A stretch of DNA of 64,000 nucleotides from Cellulomonas sp. KH9. Lineage in GTDB: Bacteria > Actinomycetota > Actinomycetes > Actinomycetales > Cellulomonadaceae. The notes beneath the pieces are model-generated. The model saw nothing but the letters and a program-made list of their open reading frames with translations. It was not told the DNA's origin and ran no database searches. The DNA is taken from NCBI RefSeq assembly GCF_900114185.1, contig NZ_FOSE01000002.1:807909-871908 (forward strand). The letters run 5' to 3'. The position numbers and the translations under genes were made by a program. Below are positions 19,019-27,517 of the stretch, in pieces. Each line of letters begins with the position of its first letter. The first letter of the stretch is position 1.

Positions 19019-19024
19019 ATCCTG
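19019..19024 (-). promoter_or_regulatory. Candidate leaderless -10 box of the YcaQ-like gene
   Basis: CAGGAT on the minus strand lies 7 bases before the ATG at 19011. The same hexamer and spacing precede the TIGR03089 gene. Confidence 0.35.
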
Positions 19025-19458
19025 CCGGAGCCCTCCGACACACCCGCACGCATCCCGACACTTTCGACGCACGACCTTCGCCGGCCGCGCCCGTCGTCGA
19101 CGGGCGGTTCCTGAGTTCCCTGCGGATCTCGACGGGTCGGCGCACCCGCGAGCAGTGATCCCCGGCCACCGCCGTGCCCCCGGAACCGCTTCACCGGTGC
19201 CATGTCGCCGAAAGTTCTCCGAAACATCTCCGCCACTCTTGACGCGGGAGGCCGTCGCGGGCGACGGTCGTCCCGCGGCCGACGCCCCCCTCCGGGCGCT
19301 CGCCGCCACCGGACCCCCGGTGCCGGACGGACCGCGCCGGCCGGCACCGGGGCCGGGCACCACCGACACGGACGCCGGGCGGTTCGTGCGCGCACCGGCG
19401 CCGGACACGCCACGGGGCGGCGAACCCGTCGGCCCGCCGCCCCGTCGTCGCCGCGGGC
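19025..19458. other. Non-coding gap between hpf and the YcaQ-like gene
   Basis: About 430 bases without a convincing gene; the open frames here are short, arginine- and proline-rich, and have no ribosome site. It holds the hpf terminator at its right end. The segment near 19210-19250 (AAAGTTCTCCGAAACATCTC) is noticeably richer in A/T than its surroundings. No promoter was assigned. Confidence 0.6.
19412..19445 (-). terminator. Terminator after hpf
   Basis: ACGGGGCGGCG (19412-19422) and CGCCGCCCCGT (19435-19445) form an 11-bp stem with a 12-base loop, 14 bases beyond the hpf stop. A second short hairpin (GCGGGCT/AGCCCGC, 19453-19467) overlaps the stop itself. Confidence 0.55.
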
Positions 19459-20094
19459 TCAGCCCGCCGCGCGTTCCGGTCCCGCGATCGACACCGGTGC
19501 GTCGAGCTTGATGACGCCGTAGCTCCAGCCGCGGCGGCGGTACGCCACGGCGGGCTGGGCGGTCTCGGCGTCGACGAAGAGGTAGAAGTCGTGCCCCACG
19601 AGCTCCATCTCGTAGAGCGCGTCGTCGACCGTCATCGGCTCGGCGTGGTGCACCTTCTCGCGGATGACCACCGGGGAGTCCCCGAGCGCGACCTCGACGA
19701 CGCCGTCCTCACCCGTCTCGGGTGCGGACCGCGGCTCGGGCTCCGACTCGGGCGGGCGCACGTCGACGGGCGCCAGCGGAGTGTGGTTGCGGTGGTCCTT
19801 GCGCCGGTCGCGCGCGCGGCGCAGCCGCTCGAGCAGACGACCGAGCGCGACGTCGAGGGCCGCGTACGCGTCGTCGGCGCACGCCTCCGCGCGGATCACG
19901 GGCCCCTTGTCGACCACGGTGAGCTCGACCCTCTCGGCGGAGTCGGACTGACGCGGGTTCGGTTCGTGCGACACGAGGACGTCGACGCGCTGGGCGCGCG
20001 GGGCCAGCTGCTCGATCTTGGCGAGCTTGGACTCGACGTGCGCGCGATACCGCGGGGACACCTCGGTGTGCCGACCGGCAACCACGATCTCCAT
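19459..20094 (-). CDS. hpf: Long ribosome hibernation promoting factor
   Basis: The 211-residue protein has the two domains of long HPF. The N-terminal S30AE domain (1-105, MEIVVAGRHTEVSPRYRAHV) blocks the decoding centre, and the C-terminal dimerisation domain (about 150-205, MTVDDALYEMELVGHDFYLF) joins two 30S subunits into 100S particles. An acidic, proline-rich linker separates them. It starts at an ATG 6 bases after AGGAGG. The position between comF and secA is conserved in actinobacteria. A leader of about 150 bases carries a 9-codon ORF with a strong ribosome site, suggesting post-transcriptional control. Confidence 0.93.
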   Translation of the reverse strand: MEIVVAGRHTEVSPRYRAHVESKLAKIEQLAPRAQRVDVLVSHEPNPRQSDSAERVELTVVDKGPVIRAEACADDAYAALDVALGRLLERLRRARDRRKDHRNHTPLAPVDVRPPESEPEPRSAPETGEDGVVEVALGDSPVVIREKVHHAEPMTVDDALYEMELVGHDFYLFVDAETAQPAVAYRRRGWSYGVIKLDAPVSIAGPERAAG

Positions 20095-20148
20095 GGGGGC
20101 CTCCTGAGAGGTCAGGGGCGGGCGACGCCCGCCCGGACGGGACGAACT

Positions 20149-20178
20149 TCAGCTGCCCCTCCACGGGGCGGGCGACAT
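20149..20178 (-). other. Possible 9-codon leader ORF upstream of hpf
   Basis: ATG at 20178 is preceded by GGAGGAGG (20181-20188), the strongest ribosome site in the neighbourhood. It encodes MSPAPWRGS and stops at 20149, about 55 bases before hpf. A hairpin (GGGCGGGCG/CGCCCGCCC region) lies between it and the hpf ribosome site. It could be a regulatory leader peptide; there is no other evidence that it is translated. Confidence 0.3.
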
Positions 20179-20248
20179 CACCTCCTCCACCGCGCGCCCT
20201 CCGTCGGACTGCTGCAGGAGAGCCGTCGCGGCATCGTTCCCAGGCACC

Positions 20249-20254
20249 ACGCTA
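20249..20254 (-). promoter_or_regulatory. Candidate -10 box of hpf
   Basis: TAGCGT on the minus strand contains the comF TAG stop codon (20254-20252). It would start an hpf transcript with a leader of about 148 bases. Confidence 0.35.
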
Positions 20255-21085
20255 ACCCTCCGCGGCGTCCCGACGCGAAACGCCACGGACCGACGGTGCG
20301 ACATCCGCGACACCCGCGGCCCCAGCAGGCGGGGTGGCCGCGAGCACACCGGCCGCCGGTACGCGCGCCCCCGCCGCGACGAGCGCGCCGTGGCACGCCG
20401 CGAGGGTCGCGCCCGTGGTCAGGACGTCGTCCACGAGCACGACGACACGCCCGCGCAGACGCGCCGCGGCACGGACACGGACGCGCCCCCGCAGCGCGTC
20501 GCCGCGCGCCCGGGCACCCAGGCCGGCGAGGTCGGGGCCACCGGACCGGCCCAGCGGGCGCGCCCGGACGGCGGGGACGCCACCGCTGCACAGACCCTCC
20601 GCGACCGCGGCGGCGAGCACGTCGACCGGGTCCCGGCCACGGCGTCGGCGCGCCTGCGCCGTGGACGGCACCGCCACGACGAGCACCGGTCCCGCCCGGC
20701 CCGCCACGTGCCCGGTGCCGGGGGCCAGGGCCCTGCCGGTGCGGTGGGCCGCCGCGGCGAACGGACGGTCGAGGTCCGTCCGTCCGCCGTCCTTCCACGC
20801 CGCGACGCCGTGACGCAGGGGTCCGGCGTACGTGCCGGGGCCCAGCACCGGGAGCAGCGTGCGGCCGTCCAGCAGGTCGAGCCGCCCGGCGCCGTGGTCG
20901 CGACGCACGACGGGCCCCGCGAGCGCGGCTGCGCACGGCGCGCACCACGGCTCGTCGACCCGCCCGCAGCCCGCGCAGGCGACCGGCACGACCAGCCCCG
21001 CGACGTCGCGGCCGGCGGCCACCACCAGGGTGCGCACGCGCCGGCGCCACGACGGCACGACAGCGCCCGCCGGATCCATCGACAC
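20252..21085 (-). CDS. comF: ComF family phosphoribosyltransferase-like protein
   Basis: The 277-residue protein has an N-terminal zinc ribbon (C37, C40, C48, C51 in CAGCGRVDEPWCAPC) and a C-terminal type I PRT domain with the PRPP loop VVVLVDDVLTTGAT (about 222-235). ComF proteins act in DNA uptake or in helicase-linked DNA metabolism; here the conserved context is mtrAB-lpqB-comF-hpf-secA. GTG at 21085 is preferred over the ATG two codons later because a CAGGCT box lies exactly 6 bases upstream. Longer frames to 21328 would translate the 29-base repeats and are rejected. Confidence 0.85.
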   Translation of the reverse strand: MSMDPAGAVVPSWRRRVRTLVVAAGRDVAGLVVPVACAGCGRVDEPWCAPCAAALAGPVVRRDHGAGRLDLLDGRTLLPVLGPGTYAGPLRHGVAAWKDGGRTDLDRPFAAAAHRTGRALAPGTGHVAGRAGPVLVVAVPSTAQARRRRGRDPVDVLAAAVAEGLCSGGVPAVRARPLGRSGGPDLAGLGARARGDALRGRVRVRAAARLRGRVVVLVDDVLTTGATLAACHGALVAAGARVPAAGVLAATPPAGAAGVADVAPSVRGVSRRDAAEG

Positions 21086-21091
21086 CCGGGC

Positions 21092-21097
21092 AGCCTG
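21092..21097 (-). promoter_or_regulatory. Candidate leaderless -10 box of comF
   Basis: CAGGCT on the minus strand, 6 bases before the GTG at 21085. The same hexamer and spacing precede the SpoIIM-like gene. Confidence 0.35.
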
Positions 21098-21146
21098 CAC
21101 GACCCGGGCGCCGGCGTCGACGCCGGCAGCACGCACCGTGGACAGC

Positions 21147-21238
21147 GACCGACCCGCGCGGGGCTGTGGGCGGCCGACCGACCCGCGCGGGGCTGTGGGC
21201 GGCCGACCGACCCGCGCGGGGCTGTGGGCGGCCGACCG
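21147..21238. repeat. 29-base tandem repeat, three exact copies
   Basis: The unit starts GACCGACCCGCGCGGGGCTG and is repeated at 21147, 21176 and 21205 with no mismatch, followed by a partial fourth GACCG. Each unit contains the palindrome CCCGCGCGGG. It fills the gap between comF and lpqB. There are no spacers, so it is not CRISPR. Confidence 0.9.
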
Positions 21239-21264
21239 TCCGGCACCACCCGCCGTGCGCGACG

Positions 21265-22962
21265 TCAGCCGGGGAACGCCGCGCCGGTCACCGTGAGCAT
21301 GCCCGTGACGCCGGGCACCTCGACCCACGTCCCGCCCTGCAGGCGCAGCAGGTCACCACCGGCCGTGACGACGTGGACCGTCCGCAGCCCGCGGTCGGCC
21401 ACCAGCGACGTCGCGTCCGCGACGGCGGGCAGCGGCGAGCTCGTCCCGGACACCGGGACGAGGTAGGGAGTCGGGCCCGCCTCCCCGTCGGACAGGACGC
21501 CGAGCGTGACCTCGTCGACCCACACCACCGACGCCGTCGGCGTCAGCGCGGCGCCGGCCGCCACGGCCTCGCCGATCGTCTGCGGGGTGCGGGCGTCGTC
21601 GCGCACGATGCCCGCCACGTCGAGCGTGGTCCCGTCCGTGCCGCGCGACACGATGGCGATGCGCGTGCCGTCCCGCGACACCCGCACGGCGTCCACGGTC
21701 CGGCCCTCCAGCCACTCGGCGGTCACCTCGACCAGCGTGCCGTCCGTCCGGACGACGTCCAGCCGACCCGGGACCGCGCTGCGCGCCGTCCACACCCACC
21801 CGAAGCGGTCGACCGAGGGTGCCACCAGGGACCCGCCGCTCAGCAGGACCCGCTGCGGCGAGTCCCCCACGGGCACGGTCACGAGCGTCGACGGGTCGGC
21901 GAGCGCCACGCGCACGGTGCCGTCGGGCGAGCGCGCGGGCGCACCCGGACGCGCACCGGTCACGGCCCGCACCCCGTCCACGGCGGTGGGGGCGCCCTCG
22001 CCGAGCGCGAGGGTGCCGCCGTCGACGAGGATCTCGAGCTCGTCGGACCCGGGTACGGGCAGGTCGGTCGCGGTCCCCTCGAGCAGCGCCCCGGCGGCGC
22101 CGGCGCGCACGTGGAGCGTCGCCACACCGAGCGGCCGCAGCGACGCCTCGAGCTGGGCGAGCAGCAGGCCGCGGTCCGCGTCGAGCACCGCCCGCGCCGG
22201 CTCGAGCGCGAGCTCGGCGACGCCCTGCTCCACGGACACCGCCTCCGGCTTGAGGACCGCACCGGCCGGCAGCGCCGACGTCACCGCGTCGTGCAACCAC
22301 GGCGACGGCCCGGCGAGCAGGGCCCGGACCACGGAGGTGGCCACGCTGCGGTCCCGGTCCCGGAACCACCGGACCTCGGGCACGAGCATCTCGCGGTCCG
22401 GCGTGAGGAAGTAGACGGACGCCGCACGGAACTGCGAGGCGAAGCGTCGCGAGTCCACGACCAGGACGTCCGGGGCGTGCGAGATCCGCCAGTCGCCGCG
22501 CGCGTCCTGCACGAGCTCGTACCGCAGGGTCTCCACGGCGTCGGCGGGCGCCTCGACGAACCGCCCCTCCGCGTCCACCTTGGCGGTCACGGTCAGGGAG
22601 ACGGTGACCTGCGCCTCCCCGGTCTGCTCGACCTTGCGCTGGCTCGCCACGACCGTGCCCGCACCGGGGTCCCACTCCGCGCGCTCGTCGGCCGACAGGA
22701 ACTCCCGGGTGACCTCGAAGTCGCCCGTGACCTCGGTGCCCGCCGCGAGCAGGAACCCCTCGACGATGCCGACGGGGTCGGCGTCGGCCTGCGGCCCCTG
22801 CGCCAGCACCACGACCCTGTCCTGCTCGCGGACCTCGCCGTCCCCCGCCGTCACGCTGCCCTCGGTGGGGATGGCGACGCACGCGGTCAGACCGACGAGC
22901 GCGAGGACGTGCGCGCACACGACGGCCAGGCGCCTGCCGGCCGAGGCGGACCGGCGCGTCAC
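21265..22962 (-). CDS. lpqB: Lipoprotein LpqB
   Basis: LpqB is a lipoprotein that binds the MtrB sensor domain and tunes MtrAB signalling. The 565 residues start with a signal peptide and lipobox LTAC, with C28 as the lipidated residue. A GerMN-type domain follows (about 190-320, PEVRWFRDRDRSVATSVVRALLAGPS) and then a beta-propeller-like C-terminal domain (about 330-565). The GTG start overlaps the mtrB stop in GTGA, so it is coupled. The frame is open upstream but antisense-like and is not used. Secreted and membrane-anchored. Confidence 0.93.
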   Translation of the reverse strand: MTRRSASAGRRLAVVCAHVLALVGLTACVAIPTEGSVTAGDGEVREQDRVVVLAQGPQADADPVGIVEGFLLAAGTEVTGDFEVTREFLSADERAEWDPGAGTVVASQRKVEQTGEAQVTVSLTVTAKVDAEGRFVEAPADAVETLRYELVQDARGDWRISHAPDVLVVDSRRFASQFRAASVYFLTPDREMLVPEVRWFRDRDRSVATSVVRALLAGPSPWLHDAVTSALPAGAVLKPEAVSVEQGVAELALEPARAVLDADRGLLLAQLEASLRPLGVATLHVRAGAAGALLEGTATDLPVPGSDELEILVDGGTLALGEGAPTAVDGVRAVTGARPGAPARSPDGTVRVALADPSTLVTVPVGDSPQRVLLSGGSLVAPSVDRFGWVWTARSAVPGRLDVVRTDGTLVEVTAEWLEGRTVDAVRVSRDGTRIAIVSRGTDGTTLDVAGIVRDDARTPQTIGEAVAAGAALTPTASVVWVDEVTLGVLSDGEAGPTPYLVPVSGTSSPLPAVADATSLVADRGLRTVHVVTAGGDLLRLQGGTWVEVPGVTGMLTVTGAAFPG

Positions 22963-24758
22963 AGCGCGCCCCGGACGTCCGCGGGCACGCCCGCGTCGTC
23001 GAGCCGCACGTCCGTCCGGACGGGGTCCGTCGGGTTGCTCACGATCGCGATCTCCCCCGTCATCGGCGGCAGCTCCGGCAGCGCCACCGGGTCGGTGCTG
23101 CGCCGCGGACCGGCGTCGACCGCGGGCAAGGCCTCGGGCTCCGGCTGCAGGGGCAGCGGTGAGCCGGTCAGCCGGATCCCGGCACGGCGCGGCAGGGTCA
23201 GCCGGAAGCACGCCCCGTGCCCCGGCCGCCCCCACGCCTCGAGCGTCCCGCCGTGCAGGTGGGCGTCCTCGAGGGAGATCGCCAGGCCCAGGCCCGTGCC
23301 ACCGGTGGTGCGCGCCCGCGCGGGGTCCGCGCGCCAGAACCGGTCGAAGACGTGCTCGGCCTCCTGCGCCGTCATGCCCACGCCGTGGTCCCGCACCGTC
23401 ACCGCGACGGCGGAGGCGTCGACGCCGACCGTGACCTCGACGGGCGAGCCGTCGGCGTGCTCGACGCCGTTCACCAGCAGGTTGCGCAGGATCCGCTCGA
23501 CGCGTCGGGGGTCGACGTCCGCGTCGGCCCGCGTGTCCGGCAGGTCGACCCGCAGCCAGGACCCGCGCCGCACGGCCAGCGGGACGGCGTTGTCGACCGC
23601 CTGCACGACGATGTCCCGCAGGTCGCGTCCCTCGGCGTCCAGGACGGCGGCGCCCGCGTCGAACCGGCTGATCTCGAGCAGGTCCGCCAGCAGGTCCTCG
23701 AAGCGGTCCAGCTGCGTCGCCAGGAGCTCGGCCGAGCGCTTCACGGAGGGCTCGAAGTCGTCCCGTGCGCCGTGGATGAGCTCGCCCGCCATCCGGATGG
23801 TGGTCAGGGGCGTGCGCAGCTCGTGCGACACGTCGGAGACGAACCGCCGCTGCAGCGTCGAGAGCTCCTCCATGCGGTGGATCTGGTCCTGCAGGCTCTC
23901 GGCCATCTCGTTGAAGGTGCGCGCCAGCGTCGCCATCTCGTCGCGGCCGTGGACGGCCATCCGCTCCGACAGGTGACCGTCGGCGAGCCGCTCCGCGACG
24001 TGGGCCGCGCGGCGCACGGGGTCGACGGTGCGGCGGGTGACGGACCACGTCATGGCCCCGAGCAGCGCGACGACCGCGACGGCGGCCAGTGCGAGCGTCC
24101 CCAGCAGGAAGTCCAGCCGCTCCTGCTCGGCCTGCAGGCTGTAGAGGAAGAACATCTGGTACGTGCCGGCCATCGGCACGTCGACCTGCTGGCCGACGAC
24201 GATGCCCGGCTGGGTGCGGCCGTCGGCCGTCGGGATCGCCACGGACTGCCAGTGCTGGCCGCCGTCGGCCACCGCCTGCTTGAGGTCCCGGCTCACGAGC
24301 GCCACCAACGACCTGTCGGTCGCGGTCGCCCCGACGCTGATGGAGGTGTTCTGGCCCGGGGCCCGCAGCAGGAAGACGTCACGCTCGCCCGAGCCGCCGT
24401 TGCGCTGGGCCGTGGTCACGTCCTCCAGCAGCAGCGCCACCTCGGGGGACGTGCTGGCCGGGGACGCGGACAGCTGGTCCTGCACCTGCTGGGTGCTGCG
24501 CGCGCTCTCCTCGAGCACCTGGCCCAGCCGGTCCTCGAACAGGCCCGCACTCGTCCGCTCGCTCACGTACGCCCCGATGACCGCGAGCGCCACGAGACCG
24601 ATCGCCAGCGTCGAGGTGAGGACCTGCAGCTGCAGCGACGAGCGCCAGCGCCGCGCCACACCCCGGGCACGCCGTCCCCACCGCGCACGCCCCAGCCGCG
24701 CCCAGGCGGTCAGCCGTGCCATGCCGCCGCCCGACGCCCGCGCGCCCGACGAGGGCAC
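22959..24758 (-). CDS. mtrB: Sensor histidine kinase MtrB
   Basis: This is the sensor of the MtrAB system, which controls wall metabolism and division in actinobacteria. From GTG 24758 the product is 599 residues: basic N-terminus, TM1 (about 44-66), extracellular sensor, TM2 (about 225-250), HAMP, HisKA with H312 in SDVSHELRTPLT, and HATPase with NLLVNGVEH and GGTGLGLAIS. The C-terminal 80 residues are proline-rich and variable. The start is uncertain: a GTG at 24797 would overlap mtrA by 35 bases, and an ATG at 24722 is also possible. GTG 24758 follows the mtrA stop by 4 bases with GGGAG upstream. Confidence 0.92.
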   Translation of the reverse strand: MPSSGARASGGGMARLTAWARLGRARWGRRARGVARRWRSSLQLQVLTSTLAIGLVALAVIGAYVSERTSAGLFEDRLGQVLEESARSTQQVQDQLSASPASTSPEVALLLEDVTTAQRNGGSGERDVFLLRAPGQNTSISVGATATDRSLVALVSRDLKQAVADGGQHWQSVAIPTADGRTQPGIVVGQQVDVPMAGTYQMFFLYSLQAEQERLDFLLGTLALAAVAVVALLGAMTWSVTRRTVDPVRRAAHVAERLADGHLSERMAVHGRDEMATLARTFNEMAESLQDQIHRMEELSTLQRRFVSDVSHELRTPLTTIRMAGELIHGARDDFEPSVKRSAELLATQLDRFEDLLADLLEISRFDAGAAVLDAEGRDLRDIVVQAVDNAVPLAVRRGSWLRVDLPDTRADADVDPRRVERILRNLLVNGVEHADGSPVEVTVGVDASAVAVTVRDHGVGMTAQEAEHVFDRFWRADPARARTTGGTGLGLAISLEDAHLHGGTLEAWGRPGHGACFRLTLPRRAGIRLTGSPLPLQPEPEALPAVDAGPRRSTDPVALPELPPMTGEIAIVSNPTDPVRTDVRLDDAGVPADVRGAL

Positions 24759-24762
24759 CTGC

Positions 24763-25446
24763 TCACGTGCTCCCGCCACCAGCCTTGTACCCCACACCCC
24801 GCACGGTCACGACGATCTCGGGCCGCTCGGGGTCCGTCTCGATCTTGGAGCGCAGCCGCTGGACGTGGACGTTCACGAGCCGGGTGTCGGCCGCGTGCCG
24901 GTACCCCCACACCCGCTCGAGGAGCACCTCGCGCGTGAACACCTGCCAGGGCTTGCGCGCGAGGGCCACGAGCAGGTCGAACTCCAGCGGCGTCAGGGAG
25001 ATGGGCCGCCCCGCCCGCTCCACCCGGTGCCCGGGGACGTCGATCGTGAGGTCGCCGATCGCCAGGTGCTCCGGGGCCGGCTCGTCGCTGCGCCGCAGCC
25101 GTGCGCGCACCCGCGCGACGAGCTCCTTCGGCTTGAACGGCTTGGAGATGTAGTCGTCCGCCCCGGACTCCAGGCCCAGGACGACGTCGACGGTGTCGCT
25201 CTTCGCCGTCAGCATGACGATCGGCACCCCCGACTCGGCGCGGATCTGCCGGCACACCTCGGTGCCGTCCTTGCCGGGCAGCATGAGGTCGAGCAGCACC
25301 AGGTCGGGCTGCGTCGCCCGGAAGACGCCGAGCGCCTCGTCGCCGTCCTCGCAGAAGACCGGCTCGAAACCCTCGGAGCGCAGCACGATGCCGATCATCT
25401 CGGCCAGTGCGGTGTCGTCGTCGACGACCAGGACGCGTCCCTTCAT
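24763..25446 (-). CDS. mtrA: Response regulator MtrA
   Basis: This OmpR/PhoB-type regulator has 227 residues. The receiver has D10/D11, the phosphoacceptor D53 (LLDLMLPG) and the conserved lysine in DDYISKPFKPKEL. The DNA-binding winged helix (about 130-225) ends VTVRGVGYKAG. In actinobacteria MtrA controls dnaA, wall hydrolases and resuscitation genes. It heads the mtrA-mtrB-lpqB run. The frame extends to 27165 as a low-complexity shadow. MKGRVLVVDDD at 25446 is the real start, with a GACAAT box 7 bases upstream. Confidence 0.96.
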   Translation of the reverse strand: MKGRVLVVDDDTALAEMIGIVLRSEGFEPVFCEDGDEALGVFRATQPDLVLLDLMLPGKDGTEVCRQIRAESGVPIVMLTAKSDTVDVVLGLESGADDYISKPFKPKELVARVRARLRRSDEPAPEHLAIGDLTIDVPGHRVERAGRPISLTPLEFDLLVALARKPWQVFTREVLLERVWGYRHAADTRLVNVHVQRLRSKIETDPERPEIVVTVRGVGYKAGGGST

Positions 25447-25453
25447 GGCGGAG

Positions 25454-25459
25454 ATTGTC
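25454..25459 (-). promoter_or_regulatory. Candidate leaderless -10 box of mtrAB-lpqB
   Basis: GACAAT on the minus strand lies 7 bases before the mtrA ATG and matches four -10 consensus positions. No Shine-Dalgarno is present, in line with a leaderless message. Confidence 0.45.
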
Positions 25460-25605
25460 TCATCGTCGGCGGTCGGCGGGGGCGTCCGCCGCGCGCAGTC
25501 GGGTGACCTGCGCGTCCGGGACCTCCGCGGACCGCCCCCGTGGCACGATGGGGGGCCGACGGGCACCCCTCGTCGACCCGGACGCACGCGACGAGGAGCG
25601 GACGC

Positions 25606-26871
25606 ATGACCTCCCCGCACGACGACGGCGCGCCCGCGACGCCGTGGGCGAGCCCGGCCGGCACCCCGTCGGGTGCACCCGACGGTGACGCTGCGCCGCC
25701 GGTGACGGACCGCGGCCCCTCCGCACCGCCGGCGTGGGGGCAGCCGCCCGCACCGCCCGCGTGGGGGCAGCCCTCCGCACCACCCGCGTCGGGGCAGCCG
25801 CCCGTGCCGCCGGCGACGGACCAGCCGACCACCGGGGGCAACCCGCCGCCGCCGGGCTGGGGGCAGCCGACCGCACCCCCCGGGTGGGGCGCCCCTCCGC
25901 CGCCGGGGACCGGCGGCCCGGCGGCGTGGCGCATGCCCGCGCTGCAGCCCGGCATCATCCCGCTGCGCCCGCTCGGGCTGGGAGAGATCCTCGACGGTGC
26001 GGTCCGGGCGGTGCGCGCCAACCCCACGGTCATGTTCGGGCTGTCCGCCGTCGTCGTGACCGTCGCGGTCGCCCTGCAGACCCTGCTGCAGCTCTACGTG
26101 AGCAGCCTGCTCGGTGCCGCGCTCGGGAGCTTCCCCCTCGACGACGGGTCGTCCGCGGCCGACTCCGCGGCGGTCTCCGAGCTCCTGTCGGTCAGCGGCG
26201 GGCAGGTCGTCACGACCCCCCTGCTGGTGCCCGTGACGTCGATCCTCACCGGTCTGCTCATCGTGTCGGTGAGCCGGTCGGTGCTGGGTCAGAAGGTCGC
26301 CGTGCGCGACGTGTGGCGGACCCGGCGCGTGTGGTCCCTCGTCGGCTTCGCCCTGCTGCAGCTGCTCGTCTCGTTCCTCGCGGTCGCCGCCCTCGTAGGC
26401 GCCGTGGTGGGGCTCGTCGCGGCGGGTGCGAACGGCGCCGCGGTGGTCGTGGCGCTGGTCGGCGGCCTCGCGCTGGTCGTGGGCGGGGTGTGGGTCACGA
26501 CCCGCACGCTCCTGGTCCCCCCGGCGCTCATGCTCGAGGGCAAGCGGTTCTGGCCGACCGTCGTGCGGGCCTGGCGCCTCACGCGCGGCAGCTTCTGGCG
26601 CCTGCTCGGCATCTACCTGCTCGCGAACCTCCTGATCTCGGTGCTCATGTACCTCGTCCTCGTGCCGGCGGGGCTGATCGCCGGCGTCGTGAGCGTGACG
26701 TCGGGGTCCGACGACGCCTCGGTCCTCGTCTCCGCCCTCGGCCAGATCGTCGGGCTGACGCTGTCCACGACGTTCATGGCCGCGGTCGTGGCGCTGCTGT
26801 ACGTCGACGTCCGCATCCGGCGCGAGGGGCTCGACCTCGAGCTCGCGCGCGCCGCGGCGGGCGGGGCGTGA
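25606..26871 (+). CDS. Membrane protein with GPDPase-type membrane domain
   Basis: The 421-residue protein starts at an ATG with ACGAGGAGCG upstream. Residues 1-115 are a disordered Pro/Gly/Trp/Gln region in which PPAWGQP-like units recur about seven times. The rest has about six membrane spans, starting after IIPLRPLGLGEILDGAV, a signature of the glycerophosphodiester phosphodiesterase membrane domain family. No catalytic phosphodiesterase domain is present. It is the first gene of the DUF4129-DUF4350-MoxR-DUF58 run, 22 bases before the next start. It is likely an integral membrane scaffold; the substrate is unknown. Confidence 0.7.
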   Translation: MTSPHDDGAPATPWASPAGTPSGAPDGDAAPPVTDRGPSAPPAWGQPPAPPAWGQPSAPPASGQPPVPPATDQPTTGGNPPPPGWGQPTAPPGWGAPPPPGTGGPAAWRMPALQPGIIPLRPLGLGEILDGAVRAVRANPTVMFGLSAVVVTVAVALQTLLQLYVSSLLGAALGSFPLDDGSSAADSAAVSELLSVSGGQVVTTPLLVPVTSILTGLLIVSVSRSVLGQKVAVRDVWRTRRVWSLVGFALLQLLVSFLAVAALVGAVVGLVAAGANGAAVVVALVGGLALVVGGVWVTTRTLLVPPALMLEGKRFWPTVVRAWRLTRGSFWRLLGIYLLANLLISVLMYLVLVPAGLIAGVVSVTSGSDDASVLVSALGQIVGLTLSTTFMAAVVALLYVDVRIRREGLDLELARAAAGGA

Positions 26872-26893
26872 CGGCCGCGGGACAGGAGCTGCC

Positions 26894-27517
26894 GTGATCG
26901 TCCTCGCCGGGGTACCGGTCGAGCCCGACGCCGCCGAGGCCCGCCGCTGGGTGCGTGGCGAGCTGCTCGACCCGGCGTACCACCGCCAGGAGACCCTGCT
27001 GGAGCGCGTGCTGCGCTGGTTCGCCGAGCTGCTGGACGGCCTCCCGGACGTCGGCATGTCCGGGCGCACGGTCCTGCTCGTCGCCGTCGGCGTGGTCCTC
27101 GTCGTGGTCGTCGTCGCGCTGGTCGTCGCGGGACCGGTGCGCGCCGGCGCGCGGCGCCGGCGCACCGCGGTGCTGAGCGCCGACGACCGTCGGACCGCGG
27201 CGCAGCTGCGCGACGCGGCCGACGCGGCCGCGCAGGCGGGCGACTGGTCGACGGCCGTCGCCGACCGCTACCGCGCCGTCGTGCGTGACCTGGAGGAACG
27301 CGGGCTGCTCGACGACCGCCCCGGGCGCACGGCGCACGAGGCCGCCCGGCTCGCCGGTGCCGCCCTGCCTCCCCACGCCGGGGCGCTGGCCCGCGGGGGC
27401 GACCTGTTCGACGCCGTCGTGTACGGCGACCGGCCCGCGGCCGCGCCGGACGACGCCGCGATGCGCGAGCTCGACGCCGCGGTCCGCGCCGCCCGCCCCG
27501 TGGCGGTGGACGCATGA
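26894..27517 (+). CDS. DUF4129 domain protein
   Basis: The 207-residue protein has an N-terminal amphipathic part, one membrane span (about 56-80, TVLLVAVGVVLVVVVVALVV) and a C-terminal DUF4129 domain (about 95-185) with DWSTAVADRYRAVVRDLEERG and GRTAHEAARLAG. The GTG at 26894 has ACAGGAG upstream. DUF4129 proteins accompany MoxR ATPases and DUF58 proteins and are often fused to transglutaminase domains; here it stands alone. Its stop overlaps the next start in ATGA. Confidence 0.82.
   Translation: MIVLAGVPVEPDAAEARRWVRGELLDPAYHRQETLLERVLRWFAELLDGLPDVGMSGRTVLLVAVGVVLVVVVVALVVAGPVRAGARRRRTAVLSADDRRTAAQLRDAADAAAQAGDWSTAVADRYRAVVRDLEERGLLDDRPGRTAHEAARLAGAALPPHAGALARGGDLFDAVVYGDRPAAAPDDAAMRELDAAVRAARPVAVDA

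Noticed and set aside
17607..19169. N-terminal extension of SecA by about 520 codons
   Set aside because: It is an Arg/Ser-rich shadow of the YcaQ-like gene. SecA starts normally at GTG 17606 with a ribosome site.
19155..19522. Small plus-strand genes in the hpf/YcaQ gap
   Set aside because: They are short, Arg/Pro-rich, lack a ribosome site or ANNNT box, and overlap the hpf terminator.
21147..21238. CRISPR array
   Set aside because: The 29-base units are directly adjacent with no spacers, and no cas genes are present.
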